From NCBI RefSeq assembly GCF_004362865.1, contig NZ_SNYI01000001.1, positions 744,001 through 808,000 on the forward strand: a stretch of 64,000 nucleotides of DNA. The letters run 5' to 3'. The position numbers and the translations under genes are program-made. Below, in pieces: positions 1 to 7,969 of this stretch; within the stretch, counting starts at the first letter, position 1; each line of letters begins with the position of its first letter. The notes beneath the pieces were generated by a model, which made no database searches, was not told where the DNA came from, and was given only the letters and a program-made list of their open reading frames with translations. The DNA is from Zeaxanthinibacter enoshimensis. GTDB taxonomy: Bacteria; Bacteroidota; Bacteroidia; Flavobacteriales; Flavobacteriaceae.

Positions 1-1
1 A

Positions 2-298
2 TCCATTATCGGCAGCGACTATCGCGTAGATCTGAGCGTAGAAGCAGACCTCACAAATGCCGCCGCCTCAGACCAGTTGGCGGATACTGTAGACTACGTT
101 CACCTGAATGCCATTGTCAAGGAAGAAATGGGGTTAAGGGCTGCGCTCCTGGAGCATGTAGCACAGCGCATTATTGACCGAATATTAAAAGAAATTGATG
201 CAGTACGTTCTGTGAAAGTTACGGTAGCTAAACTAAACCCCCCAATAGGCGGGGATGTGGAAACCGTAGCTGTCACATTAAAGGAAGAGAGGGCATAA
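2..298 (+). CDS. folB: Dihydroneopterin aldolase, C-terminal part (5' end outside window)
   Basis: Catalyses conversion of dihydroneopterin to hydroxymethyl-dihydropterin and glycolaldehyde in folate biosynthesis; cytoplasmic. The frame is open from the left edge (base 2), and the visible 98 residues match the C-terminal four fifths of the roughly 120-residue family: IGSDYRVDLSVEAD, then a DTVDYVHLN segment, an LLEHVAQRI helix and the closing VTVAKLNPPIGGDVETVAV strand. A TTG at 77 could be misread as a start, but the upstream codons are clearly part of the same domain. The gene ends 47 bases before a tRNA-Cys. The N-terminus is missing only because of the window boundary. Confidence 0.9.
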   Translation, partial: SIIGSDYRVDLSVEADLTNAAASDQLADTVDYVHLNAIVKEEMGLRAALLEHVAQRIIDRILKEIDAVRSVKVTVAKLNPPIGGDVETVAVTLKEERA

Positions 299-303
299 GT
301 TTT

Positions 304-334
304 TTTTTCTTCGCAGGAAAATATATTACATTTG
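304..334 (+). promoter_or_regulatory. Promoter of tRNA-Cys
   Basis: A perfect Bacteroidota -7 box TACATTTG (TAnnTTTG) lies at 327-334, and a T-rich -33 region at 304-307 is 19 bases upstream. The predicted transcription start near 341 is only about five bases before the mature tRNA 5' end at 346. Confidence 0.6.
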
Positions 335-345
335 CACCTCCAGAG

Positions 346-416
346 GGCATCGTGGCCGAGTGGCTAGGCACAGCTCTGCAAAAGCTTGTACAGCGGTTCG
401 AATCCGCTCGATGCCT
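346..416 (+). tRNA. tRNA-Cys (anticodon GCA)
   Basis: A full cloverleaf can be drawn. The acceptor stem GGCATCG (346-352) pairs with CGATGCC (409-415). The anticodon loop contains CTGCAAA (GCA), and the T arm is AGCGG-TTCGAAT-CCGCT. The discriminator base is T (U73), which is the identity element expected of tRNA-Cys. The CCA end is not encoded; the gene is followed by CAAA. Confidence 0.92.
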
Positions 417-424
417 CAAACAAA

Positions 425-454
425 AAAGACCTGTTTAAAAACAGGTCTTTTTTT
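425..454 (+). terminator. Bidirectional intrinsic terminator between tRNA-Cys and the LysE gene
   Basis: A 10-bp perfect stem, AAAGACCTGT (425-434) with ACAGGTCTTT (441-450), has a 6-base loop and is followed by a T run. An A run precedes the stem, so it can also terminate the convergent gene that ends at 453. Confidence 0.85.
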
Positions 455-1118
455 ATTCCTTGATCATCTCTATTCCCTTTTCAAAATTCAGTTTATCCTT
501 GGGTAAAAACCCCTTGGTTACCAGGAAGAGACCACAGATGATCAGGATGATCCCCAATACTTTCTTAAGGATCAGTATTCTGGGTTTGGTCAGTTTTCTT
601 TTCAGTTGTTTCGCCAGCAGGATTTTGATAAGATCCATCACAAAATAAGCCCCTAGCATAGTTCCGAAGAATATAGTAATCCGCTTGGGATCGTTATCGA
701 CATTAGGGCCCACTACGATCAGTATACCTAACCAGAAGACCAGAACACCAATATTGATAAAATTGAGCAGGAATCCTTTTATAAACAGGTTGACGTATCC
801 ACCCCTGCTGCTTTTATATTTGGCTTTTTCCTTACCCGTGCCTTTTTTTACCACAACAGTGATCCCGTACATCAGCAGGATCACCCCTCCGAATACATAA
901 AGCCCGGGCTCATTACTAAGATTTTCCAGTAACTGGAAACTACTGAAGTAAGCTATTCCAATAAACAAGATGTCTGCGAGGAATACGCCCAGGTCCAGGA
1001 ATAAAGCTGCCCTGAAACCCTTGGTTGCACTGGTTTCCAATAACACGAAGAATACAGGGCCGATCATAAAACTCAGTAAGAATCCTAAGGGTATGGCTGC
1101 CTGTACGTCCTCTAGCAT
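453..1118 (-). CDS. LysE family translocator (amino acid exporter-like)
   Basis: An inner-membrane protein of 221 residues with about six hydrophobic segments. The N-terminal signature of the LysE/RhtB family is visible as FMIGPVFFVLLETSATKGF (about residues 17-35), followed by helices at roughly 37-60, 72-88, 110-135, 148-165 and 185-205. Family members export basic or neutral amino acids, but the substrate here cannot be read from sequence. The gene is transcribed leftward with the DUF2807 protein gene seven bases upstream, probably one unit. It ends in the shared terminator facing tRNA-Cys. Confidence 0.85.
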   Translation of the reverse strand: MLEDVQAAIPLGFLLSFMIGPVFFVLLETSATKGFRAALFLDLGVFLADILFIGIAYFSSFQLLENLSNEPGLYVFGGVILLMYGITVVVKKGTGKEKAKYKSSRGGYVNLFIKGFLLNFINIGVLVFWLGILIVVGPNVDNDPKRITIFFGTMLGAYFVMDLIKILLAKQLKRKLTKPRILILKKVLGIILIICGLFLVTKGFLPKDKLNFEKGIEMIKE

Positions 1119-1125
1119 AGCTCTG

Positions 1126-1803
1126 TTACATTCTTTTTATTCTGCCACCAAATACAGTTTTCTCATCCATCTTGGCCGGATCCCCGTAGACAAGGACCTC
1201 TCCCCCTGCCTTAACCGTAACCTTGGCGTAGTCCGTTGCAAATATCTCTGCAGTAGAACCTGCGTTTACATTTACGGTACTGAATTTGGTCTTGAAATTT
1301 TTGCCGTAATAGATACCTCCGGTATTAATGGCTACATCCTGCAGGTCAGACACTCCCCGGGCATTGATTATACCCCCGGTCACTGATTTAATAAGCATTT
1401 GTTCCACTTCGGCATTGATATCCAGTTCTCCCCCTTCCTGGGCTTTAAGTTCCAGCACCTGTTGTTTAATGGTTTTATCACTGCTGATCCTGGCATCTTC
1501 ATTGACATCTATGACGAGGAGAGGCTGGTTATAGTGCAATTCCACGAATGTCCTGTAGCCGGCAAATAACTTATCTATTTCCATCCTGATCTTCAACACC
1601 CCGTCATTGTTAACCAGGGCTACCTTGTCTGTATTGGCGCCCGAAATAACGGCCTTGTTAACATCAGAACGGATAAGTTTAACCGACAGCCCGTCATACA
1701 CCTTGATCTCCTTGAACTGCTGGAGCTCCTGCGTCACCTTTTGCTGGGCACTGGCTACAGGAATAGCCAGGGTGAAGAACAATAATAACCGTAAAATATT
1801 CAT
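1126..1803 (-). CDS. Secreted DUF2807 (head GIN) domain protein
   Basis: A 225-residue protein with a signal peptide (hydrophobic LLLFFTLAIPVASAQ, cleavage near residue 19) and then the DUF2807 putative auto-transporter adhesin fold: a right-handed beta structure built from short strands with repeated valine, isoleucine, glycine and asparagine, for example SVTGGIINARGVSDLQDV and VNVNAGSTAEIFATDYAKV. It is expected in the periplasm or at the outer membrane. The family is very common in Flavobacteriaceae but has no established function. It lies directly upstream of the LysE-type gene and downstream of rnr, all on the minus strand. Confidence 0.8.
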   Translation of the reverse strand: MNILRLLLFFTLAIPVASAQQKVTQELQQFKEIKVYDGLSVKLIRSDVNKAVISGANTDKVALVNNDGVLKIRMEIDKLFAGYRTFVELHYNQPLLVIDVNEDARISSDKTIKQQVLELKAQEGGELDINAEVEQMLIKSVTGGIINARGVSDLQDVAINTGGIYYGKNFKTKFSTVNVNAGSTAEIFATDYAKVTVKAGGEVLVYGDPAKMDEKTVFGGRIKRM

Positions 1804-1868
1804 GGCTTTGGTTTTAGGACCGTGTCCCTAAGTATAAATATAAGAATCATTGCTGCTGTGGCCGAAAC

Positions 1869-4055
1869 TTATTCCACTTTTCCGATCAATGAAAAATCCA
1901 GGTGTCTTTTTACAAGATCGGTATCCTTCACCATAACACGAACCTCGTCACCAAGCTGGTAAACTTTTTTCTTTCGTTCACCGACCAGGGCGTACTGTTT
2001 CTCATCAAAAACATAATAATCATCCTTGATATCCCTGGTTCTTACCATTCCCTCGCATTTATTCTCGATGATCTCTACGTAGATCCCCCACTCGGTCACC
2101 CCGGAGATGACACCGACAAATTCGGTATCCCTGTGATCTTCCATGAATTTGATCTGCATATATTTGATCGAATCCCGCTCCGCACTGGTGGCCAGGTATT
2201 CCATGTTGGAGGAATGCTTGCACTTTTCCTCGTAGGTCTCAGCATTGGCTGATTTTCCCCCGTCCAGGTAATGTTGCAGTAAGCGATGTACCATTACATC
2301 AGGGTAACGGCGTATCGGGGATGTAAAGTGGGTATAATAATCAAAAGCAAGCCCGTAATGCCCTATATTATCGGTGGTATAGATAGCTTTGCTCATAGAC
2401 CGTATAGCCAGGGTATCTACCAGGTTCTGCTCTTTCTTGCCTTTTACGTCTTCCAGTAACTGGTTCAGAGAGTCACTTATCGATTTTTTGTTCTTGAAAT
2501 TCAGTTTATGCCCAAATCGGGATACGATAGCGTTGAGCGCCATCAGTTTATCCTCATCCGGATCATCGTGTACCCTATAAACAAAGGTCTTTTCAGGCTT
2601 CTGGCTCCCGATGAACTGGGCCACCTTCCTGTTGGCGAGCAACATGAATTCCTCTATTAGTTTGTTGGCATCTTTGGATTCCTTGAAATATACCCCAACC
2701 GGTTCGTTGTTTTCATCCAGGTTGAATTTCACTTCTACCTTATCAAAAGAAATAGCGCCTTGCTTCATACGTTCTTTCCGCATGATCTTCGCCAGTTTAT
2801 CCATGGTCAGCACGGCATCGACAATGTCATCAGATACTGAATACGCATCCTCGCGGATAGAAATCTCTTTGGATATCTTATTATTCTTGTTTTCAATAAT
2901 ATGCTGGGCTTCCTCGTATGCAAATCTTTCATCAGAATTGATGACAGTTCGCCCGAACCACTCCTTGATAACCTTTGCATTCGGACTTATCTCGAAAATA
3001 GCCGAGAATGTGTATTTCTCTTCGTTAGGTCTCAGGGAGCAGGCGTTGTTAGAAAGCACTTCAGGCAGCATAGGAACCACCCGGTCTACGAGGTAGACAG
3101 AGGTTGCTCTCTGGTAGGCTTCGTCTTCCAGGATAGTATCCGGTTGAACATAGTGGGAAACATCAGCAATATGTATCCCTATCTCGTAGTTGCCATTCTC
3201 CAGTTTTTCAAAAGACAATGCATCATCAAAATCCTTGGCATCCTTCGGATCAATAGTAAAGGTAAGCACACTTCGCATGTCTCTCCTTTTGGCGATCTCC
3301 TCTTCTTTTATAGATGTATCTATCTGGTTTGCAAAGTGTTCCACCTCTGCAGGAAATTCATAAGGCAATCCGTATTCTGCAAGGATGGAATGGATCTCGG
3401 TATTGTGCTCGCCTGGCATTCCAAGGATATCAGTAACTTTTCCCATAGGAGAAGGGGCATCTTCCGGCCACTCCAGGATTTCCACGATCACTTTTTCTCC
3501 GTTCTGTGCCTCCCCGATCTTATCCAGGGGAACAAAGATATCGGTATACATCCGGTGATCTGTTGGCCTAATAAAGGCAAAAGTCTTTTGCAGATCGACG
3601 ATACCAACAAAGGAGTGTTTTTTACGCTCTACGACTTTAATGATCTCCCCTTCCTGCTTACTCGATTTCTTTTTAGTCAAAAGCTGTACTTCTACGGTAT
3701 CCCCGTGAAATGCTCTTTTTAATTTATTGTAGGGAACAAAGACGTCTTTATCCAGTCCTTCCGCTACTACATAGGCATTTCCGCTGCCTGTGACATCAAT
3801 TTTGCCAATATATGTTTCAGGAACAAAAGAAACCTGGTATTTACCTTTATCGGCTTCTTTGATCCTGTCTTTTTGTTTTAATTGCCCTAGTCGCTTGATC
3901 AACAGGTTTCTACCTTCTGTATCATTAATATCAAGCTTGGAAGCAATCTGTTTATAATTGAAACTTTTTTTTGGCTCTTTCTCCAAAACAGAAAATATTC
4001 CTCGTGTTATTTCGTTCTGTCTATGGTTCTTGGCTCTTTTTTTCTTCTTTGACAT
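1869..4055 (-). CDS. rnr: Ribonuclease R, 3'-5' exoribonuclease
   Basis: A processive 3'-5' exoribonuclease that degrades structured RNA; cytoplasmic. At 728 residues it has the usual bacterial RNase R length. Domain order: basic lysine-rich N-terminus with a winged-helix segment (1-75), two cold-shock OB folds (about 80-215), the RNB catalytic domain (about 250-600) with the metal-binding aspartates in TIDPKDAKDFDDALSF (D269, D275, D277, D278), and a C-terminal S1 domain (about 642-725). The start is followed immediately by the lysine-rich stretch typical of the family. A 628-bp AT-rich gap separates it from the divergent rpiB. Confidence 0.95.
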   Translation of the reverse strand: MSKKKKRAKNHRQNEITRGIFSVLEKEPKKSFNYKQIASKLDINDTEGRNLLIKRLGQLKQKDRIKEADKGKYQVSFVPETYIGKIDVTGSGNAYVVAEGLDKDVFVPYNKLKRAFHGDTVEVQLLTKKKSSKQEGEIIKVVERKKHSFVGIVDLQKTFAFIRPTDHRMYTDIFVPLDKIGEAQNGEKVIVEILEWPEDAPSPMGKVTDILGMPGEHNTEIHSILAEYGLPYEFPAEVEHFANQIDTSIKEEEIAKRRDMRSVLTFTIDPKDAKDFDDALSFEKLENGNYEIGIHIADVSHYVQPDTILEDEAYQRATSVYLVDRVVPMLPEVLSNNACSLRPNEEKYTFSAIFEISPNAKVIKEWFGRTVINSDERFAYEEAQHIIENKNNKISKEISIREDAYSVSDDIVDAVLTMDKLAKIMRKERMKQGAISFDKVEVKFNLDENNEPVGVYFKESKDANKLIEEFMLLANRKVAQFIGSQKPEKTFVYRVHDDPDEDKLMALNAIVSRFGHKLNFKNKKSISDSLNQLLEDVKGKKEQNLVDTLAIRSMSKAIYTTDNIGHYGLAFDYYTHFTSPIRRYPDVMVHRLLQHYLDGGKSANAETYEEKCKHSSNMEYLATSAERDSIKYMQIKFMEDHRDTEFVGVISGVTEWGIYVEIIENKCEGMVRTRDIKDDYYVFDEKQYALVGERKKKVYQLGDEVRVMVKDTDLVKRHLDFSLIGKVE

Positions 4056-4683
4056 TCAAATTTTTAATTAGGTGTGAAAATTACGAATTATAATCCAGTG
4101 CACCGGTACGCATCTCCAAATGCTCATCGCAGTTTTATCTCTTATTAACATCTATATCAATATCTATTTTCTTTTTATTGATTTAAAAAATTAAATGGAT
4201 GTTATGATAGCTTGTTAATAGTGGGTATAAGATTTCTTCCATTTTCTTGCGTTGAACATTTAAATAAGTTTACTAACATTTTATACCGGGTAAAATAGTC
4301 TTAGAATTCAATTCATTATCGTATTTATGAACGAGTTTTAATAACCGCTATCAACATCATTTTTTTGATAAGTAGTTAAAATTTTCCTGTTCATACCTTC
4401 CTGTTTCATTTGCATATCTTTCTTCTAATTTCTAAGAAATTGATTTCTATCTTTGACTTGTAATTTGTAATACAGAATTTTTTTTGGAGTTAAAAATTAA
4501 TTCTTTAGAACTTATCCGCTATTAATAAACTTTGTAAGGAATCGGGTAAATTCTTTATTTTCAGTGTATTATAAATTATCTTTAAAAATACATGTTCATA
4601 ACCCCTCCGGGGTGTTTAATTACCGCTATTTTTAATTGGGTCACAGCGGTACAGACCTTATTTAATAGATAAATAACTTCGAG
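4056..4683. other. AT-rich intergenic region between divergent rnr and rpiB
   Basis: The longest gene-free stretch in the window and markedly more AT-rich than its surroundings. No convincing reading frame exists on either strand. A perfect -7 box TATCTTTG sits at 4448-4455 on the plus strand, without a clear -33 partner, and a second near match TATCTTTA lies at 4577-4584. A small GC hairpin (ACCCC-TCC-GGGGT, 4601-4613) follows. Transcription from 4448 would give rpiB a leader of about 220 bases or produce a small RNA. No tRNA, origin-like DnaA box cluster or riboswitch was recognised. Confidence 0.5.
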
Positions 4684-5115
4684 ATGAAAATATCAATAGG
4701 AAATGACCATGCCGGTACCGAATATAAACTGGCAGTGGTAGGCCTATTAAAATCCATGGATATCGATGTGGTAAATCATGGAACAGATAGTACGGATAGT
4801 GTGGATTACCCTGATTTTGTCCATCCGGTGGCCGATGATGTCGAAAATGGAACGGTAGATTACGGGATAATTATTTGTGGCAGCGGAAACGGAGCCTCTA
4901 TGACTGCAAATAAACACCAGAAGGTAAGGGCGGCACTCTGCTGGAACAATGAAATTGTTTCCCTGGCCAGGGAACATAATAATGCAAATATTCTTAGTCT
5001 TCCTGCCAGGTTTATAGCTTTACCACAGGCTTTGGATATGGTCAAAACTTTTCTCACTACGGAGTTCCAGGGCGGAAGGCATGAAAGAAGGGTAGATAAG
5101 ATACCTTGTATGTAA
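4684..5115 (+). CDS. rpiB: Ribose 5-phosphate isomerase B (RpiB/LacA family)
   Basis: Interconverts ribose 5-phosphate and ribulose 5-phosphate in the non-oxidative pentose phosphate pathway; cytoplasmic. The 143-residue length is typical. The N-terminal GNDHAG loop (residues 7-12) and the YGIIICGSGNGASMTANK segment, with the catalytic cysteine and anion-hole glycines, are intact, as is the C-terminal ERRVDKI motif. ATG follows an A-rich leader. The gene precedes the cation efflux gene by 63 bases on the same strand. Confidence 0.92.
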   Translation: MKISIGNDHAGTEYKLAVVGLLKSMDIDVVNHGTDSTDSVDYPDFVHPVADDVENGTVDYGIIICGSGNGASMTANKHQKVRAALCWNNEIVSLAREHNNANILSLPARFIALPQALDMVKTFLTTEFQGGRHERRVDKIPCM

Positions 5116-5178
5116 GAAGTACCCGTCCTTTTTACTAATCGCTCTGCCGAGTTCATTATCAAGAGAACCTGAAGGCCT

Positions 5179-6105
5179 ATGGCACATTCCCACTCCCATT
5201 CCCACCACGATCACGTTCATTTGCACGGGGATCAGAAGGGAAAAAGACTGTTTATAACCATATTTCTCAATATACTTATTACCGTGGCCCAGGTGGTAGG
5301 CGGAATTATTTCGGGCAGTCTTTCCCTGATTTCAGATGCACTTCACAATTTTAGTGACGTATTATCTTTACTGGTCAGTTATTTTGCCAACCTCTTATCA
5401 AAAAAGAAGGCTTCACCAGGTAAGACTTATGGTTACAAACGGGCAGAGATTCTCGCCGCGTTTATAAATTCTGCCTCTCTCATGATCATTTCCCTGGTCC
5501 TGATCAAGGAAGCCATTGAACGGTTCCTTCACCCGGCAGAGGTGGCGGCAGACCTGGTAATCTGGCTTTCGTTGTTGGGCATAATATTTAACGGGGGGAG
5601 TGTATTGCTGCTAAAACGGGATGCTGCAGCAAATATGAATTTGAAGTCGGCTTACCTTCACCTGATCACGGATATGCTTGCCTCTGTAGCGGTCCTGGTT
5701 GGAGGAATACTGATGAAATGGTACCAGTTATACTGGGTGGATCCTTTACTTACACTCATTATTGCTGTTTACCTGATCTACATGGGCTATAACCTTTTAA
5801 TATCCTCGACCCGGGTCCTGATGTTATTTACTCCGGACGCTGTACACGTTAAAGATATTGTCGACCATTTGAATAGTATTGAAGGCGTAAACAATGTGCA
5901 TCACGTCCATATATGGCAGCTCAATGAAGATGATATCCACATGGAGGCTCATATCGACTTTCAAAGGGATATCCGTTTATCCGAATTTGACAGTATACTT
6001 CAAAAGATTGAAGCTGTTGCCCTTGAAAAATTTGGGATCACCCATCTTAATATTCAACCGGAATACGGTAAATGTGATGATAAAAGGATCATAGCAGAAC
6101 ACTGA
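5179..6105 (+). CDS. Cation diffusion facilitator (Zn/Co efflux, CzcD/ZitB-like)
   Basis: An inner-membrane proton-coupled antiporter that exports divalent metals, probably zinc. The N-terminus is a histidine-rich metal-binding stretch (HSHSHSHHDHVHLHGD). Six membrane helices follow, with the two metal-site motifs SDALHNFSDV (helix 2) and HLITDMLASV (helix 5), and then the cytoplasmic dimerisation domain (about 210-300) with HHVHIWQL. The length of 308 residues is normal. Four bases separate it from the ElaA gene downstream, so the two are probably co-transcribed. Confidence 0.92.
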   Translation: MAHSHSHSHHDHVHLHGDQKGKRLFITIFLNILITVAQVVGGIISGSLSLISDALHNFSDVLSLLVSYFANLLSKKKASPGKTYGYKRAEILAAFINSASLMIISLVLIKEAIERFLHPAEVAADLVIWLSLLGIIFNGGSVLLLKRDAAANMNLKSAYLHLITDMLASVAVLVGGILMKWYQLYWVDPLLTLIIAVYLIYMGYNLLISSTRVLMLFTPDAVHVKDIVDHLNSIEGVNNVHHVHIWQLNEDDIHMEAHIDFQRDIRLSEFDSILQKIEAVALEKFGITHLNIQPEYGKCDDKRIIAEH

Positions 6106-6109
6106 AAAT

Positions 6110-6553
6110 ATGAATATCAGAATAAAGACTTTTCAGGAACTGGAGCTAAGCGAACTTTATGATTTACTGGCATTGCGATGCCAGGTATTCGTGGTAGAAC
6201 AGGATTGTCCTTACTTAGACCCGGACGGTAAGGATCATAAGGCCTGGCATGTGCTTGGATTTAAGGACGATAAACTTGTGGCTTATACCAGGATATTCAG
6301 GCCGGGAGATTATTTTGAGGAATGCAGTATTGGACGCGTGGTGGTGGCCGAATCTGAAAGGAAGTTTGGATTTGGAAAGGATATTATGCAGGCATCAATT
6401 GATTTTATATATGAGCAGTTAGGCGAAGTGGAGATAAGCCTGAGCGCCCAGAAATACCTCCTGAAATTTTACAGGGACCTGGGTTTCAGGGAAAGGGGCG
6501 AGCCCTATCTGGAAGATGGTATACCCCATATGAGTATGGTAAAAAAAATATAG
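6110..6553 (+). CDS. GNAT family N-acetyltransferase, ElaA-like
   Basis: A 147-residue acetyltransferase of the ElaA subgroup. It opens with LYDLLALRCQVFVVEQDCPYLDPDGKD, the family hallmark. The acetyl-CoA pyrophosphate loop is around SIGRVVVAESERKFGFGKDI (about 77-96), and the closing strand is FYRDLGFRERGEPYLEDGIPH. The acceptor substrate is unknown for the family. The stop codon lies inside a hairpin that serves as terminator for the convergent gene downstream. Confidence 0.88.
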   Translation: MNIRIKTFQELELSELYDLLALRCQVFVVEQDCPYLDPDGKDHKAWHVLGFKDDKLVAYTRIFRPGDYFEECSIGRVVVAESERKFGFGKDIMQASIDFIYEQLGEVEISLSAQKYLLKFYRDLGFRERGEPYLEDGIPHMSMVKKI

Positions 6554-6571
6554 CTGCAAAAGTGCAGCTAT
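6541..6571 (-). terminator. Intrinsic terminator of the leftward small unknown gene
   Basis: A perfect 10-bp stem, TATAGCTGCA (6548-6557) and TGCAGCTATA (6562-6571), has loop AAAG and is preceded on the plus strand by seven A residues. On the minus strand this reads as a hairpin followed by a T run. It overlaps the last codons of the elaA-like gene, so both convergent genes share it. Confidence 0.8.
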
Positions 6572-6599
6572 ACCTGTAGTCTTCGCTTCAGTAAGGGTT

Positions 6600-6974
6600 T
6601 TAGATCTTAATAGGCGTTTTGTTGGAAAGATTGATATCCTGTAACATAGTATCGGTAAACTTATAATGCCCCCTGGTGGTGATGATCCTGAAACGGTTGG
6701 ATTTCATCCGACTCAGAGTGTCCAGGAATAACCACTTGGATTTCAGCATTTTTGGTTTTTCGGATTTAAGGCTGATATCGAAGAAATATTTTCTTCCATT
6801 CTTTAATGCCACAATATCCGGTGTTACGGTAGTCCCAGTGCTCTTTTTAAGATAGGACTTAGGTGTTTCATACCCTTCCAGATCTGCCTTGATCTCCTTA
6901 AAACCCCTTGCCTGAAGGTGTTGGATCGATTTCTCTAAAAATTTCGCGTGATCTGACTTTTCTGCTTTTACCAT
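6600..6974 (-). CDS. Small conserved-looking protein of unknown function
   Basis: A 124-residue soluble, basic protein with no signal peptide or membrane segment. A helical N-terminal third (AKFLEKSIQHLQARGFKEI) is followed by an alpha/beta core, TPDIVALKNGRKYFFDISLKSEK. A helix followed by a strand with D, a hairpin and then D-x-S-x-K recalls the PD-(D/E)xK nuclease fold, but the canonical (D/E)-x-K is not present, so I do not assign nuclease activity. The gene has its own promoter-like sequence immediately upstream and a strong terminator, which supports it being real and monocistronic. Confidence 0.6.
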   Translation of the reverse strand: MVKAEKSDHAKFLEKSIQHLQARGFKEIKADLEGYETPKSYLKKSTGTTVTPDIVALKNGRKYFFDISLKSEKPKMLKSKWLFLDTLSRMKSNRFRIITTRGHYKFTDTMLQDINLSNKTPIKI

Positions 6975-6979
6975 AGGGT

Positions 6980-7011
6980 AGAAGATACAAAAAAATAAAG
7001 CCTAAGACAAA
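6980..7011 (-). promoter_or_regulatory. Promoter-like sequence of the small unknown gene
   Basis: On the minus strand TTTG (7011-7008) is separated by 20 bases from TATCTTCT (6987-6980), a six-of-eight match to TAnnTTTG. The predicted start would fall almost at the ATG (6974), giving a very short or absent leader; alternatively the true promoter lies further upstream. Confidence 0.35.
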
Positions 7012-7106
7012 GCATACTACCTGATTAACAGGACTTTAATATGAATCGAGTTAAAATTTAAGTTGATTACGAACAAAATTTAATATGTCAGGTTTTGTAT
7101 ACCAGT

Positions 7107-7967
7107 TCATAACCTTCTTTTCAAAATGTCTGTAACCGAAGACCGGTAACTGCTGCCAAAAACATTGAGGTGCATTAACAAATAGTAGAGCTGGTACCAA
7201 TCTTGTCTTTCTTTAAACCCTGGCCCTGGTGGGATAGCCGCTTCATAAGCGGAATAGAACTCCGCGGGGAAAGCACCGAACAGCCTGCTCATGGCAAGAT
7301 CTACTTCGTTATGGCCCCGGTATACCGCAGGATCCACCAGGTAAGGCTTTCCCGAGCTGCTGACCATATAATTACCGCCCCAAAGATCCCCGTGTAACAG
7401 GCTGGGTGCAACCTTGTCCAGATAAGGAACAAGAGCGTCGGTAAGCTGGGCTTTGGAAGGTGTTTCTTCAGGTCTAAGTAACCCTTTATCCACTGCGAGC
7501 TGTAATTGGGGTTGCAGCCTTCGTTTCACATAGAATGGGAGCCATGATTCTTCTGCGCTGTTGTCTTGGGGAAGACTTCCTATAAAATTATCGGTGTCCA
7601 ATCCAAAGCTATCCTGGGCGACCAGGTGCATGGCTGCCAGTTGTTCTCCCAGTTGCTGCATCGCCTTTTTACCTGCGCTTCCTGCTTCAATATATTCTAA
7701 CAGGAGAAGGCCCTTACCCCGGTGGTTTTTGCAGGCGAATACCTCAGGGGTATTAACCGTATTCGTTTTACGAATATATTCCAGGCCATCATATTCTGCC
7801 TTAGCCATTTCAGAACCGTTATCCTGTTCATAGATCTTACAGAAGTACCGGTCCTCTGATGTTTCCACCAGGTATGAATTTCCTATATCGCCACCCCGTA
7901 TGGAAGAAATTCGCCTGATCGCTGTTCCGAGGATTCCGGAGATGCCATCTTTAAGTTCCTGCTCCAT
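7107..7967 (-). CDS. Fructosamine kinase family protein
   Basis: A 286-residue ATP-dependent kinase-fold protein of the fructosamine-3-kinase family, which phosphorylates sugar adducts on amines so that they fall off glycated proteins or metabolites. Visible features are the N-lobe (ISSIRGGDIGNSYLVETSEDRYFCKI), the catalytic loop LLHGDLWGGNYM (HGDxxxxN, about 192-203) and the metal-binding aspartate in YLVDPAVYRGHNEVDLAM. Bacterial homologues act mainly on ribulosamines and erythrulosamines. Its start lies two bases after the end of the upstream PqqB-like gene, so they form one transcript. Confidence 0.88.
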   Translation of the reverse strand: MEQELKDGISGILGTAIRRISSIRGGDIGNSYLVETSEDRYFCKIYEQDNGSEMAKAEYDGLEYIRKTNTVNTPEVFACKNHRGKGLLLLEYIEAGSAGKKAMQQLGEQLAAMHLVAQDSFGLDTDNFIGSLPQDNSAEESWLPFYVKRRLQPQLQLAVDKGLLRPEETPSKAQLTDALVPYLDKVAPSLLHGDLWGGNYMVSSSGKPYLVDPAVYRGHNEVDLAMSRLFGAFPAEFYSAYEAAIPPGPGFKERQDWYQLYYLLMHLNVFGSSYRSSVTDILKRRL

Positions 7968-7969
7968 AG

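Noticed and set aside
2901-3722. 273-codon plus-strand open frame opposite rnr
   Set aside because: It lies wholly inside the conserved RNB catalytic region of RNase R on the other strand; its translation is rich in Cys, Phe and His with no domain pattern.
4601-4613. GC hairpin in the rnr-rpiB gap as a terminator
   Set aside because: The stem is only 5 bp with a 3-base loop and no T run follows directly.
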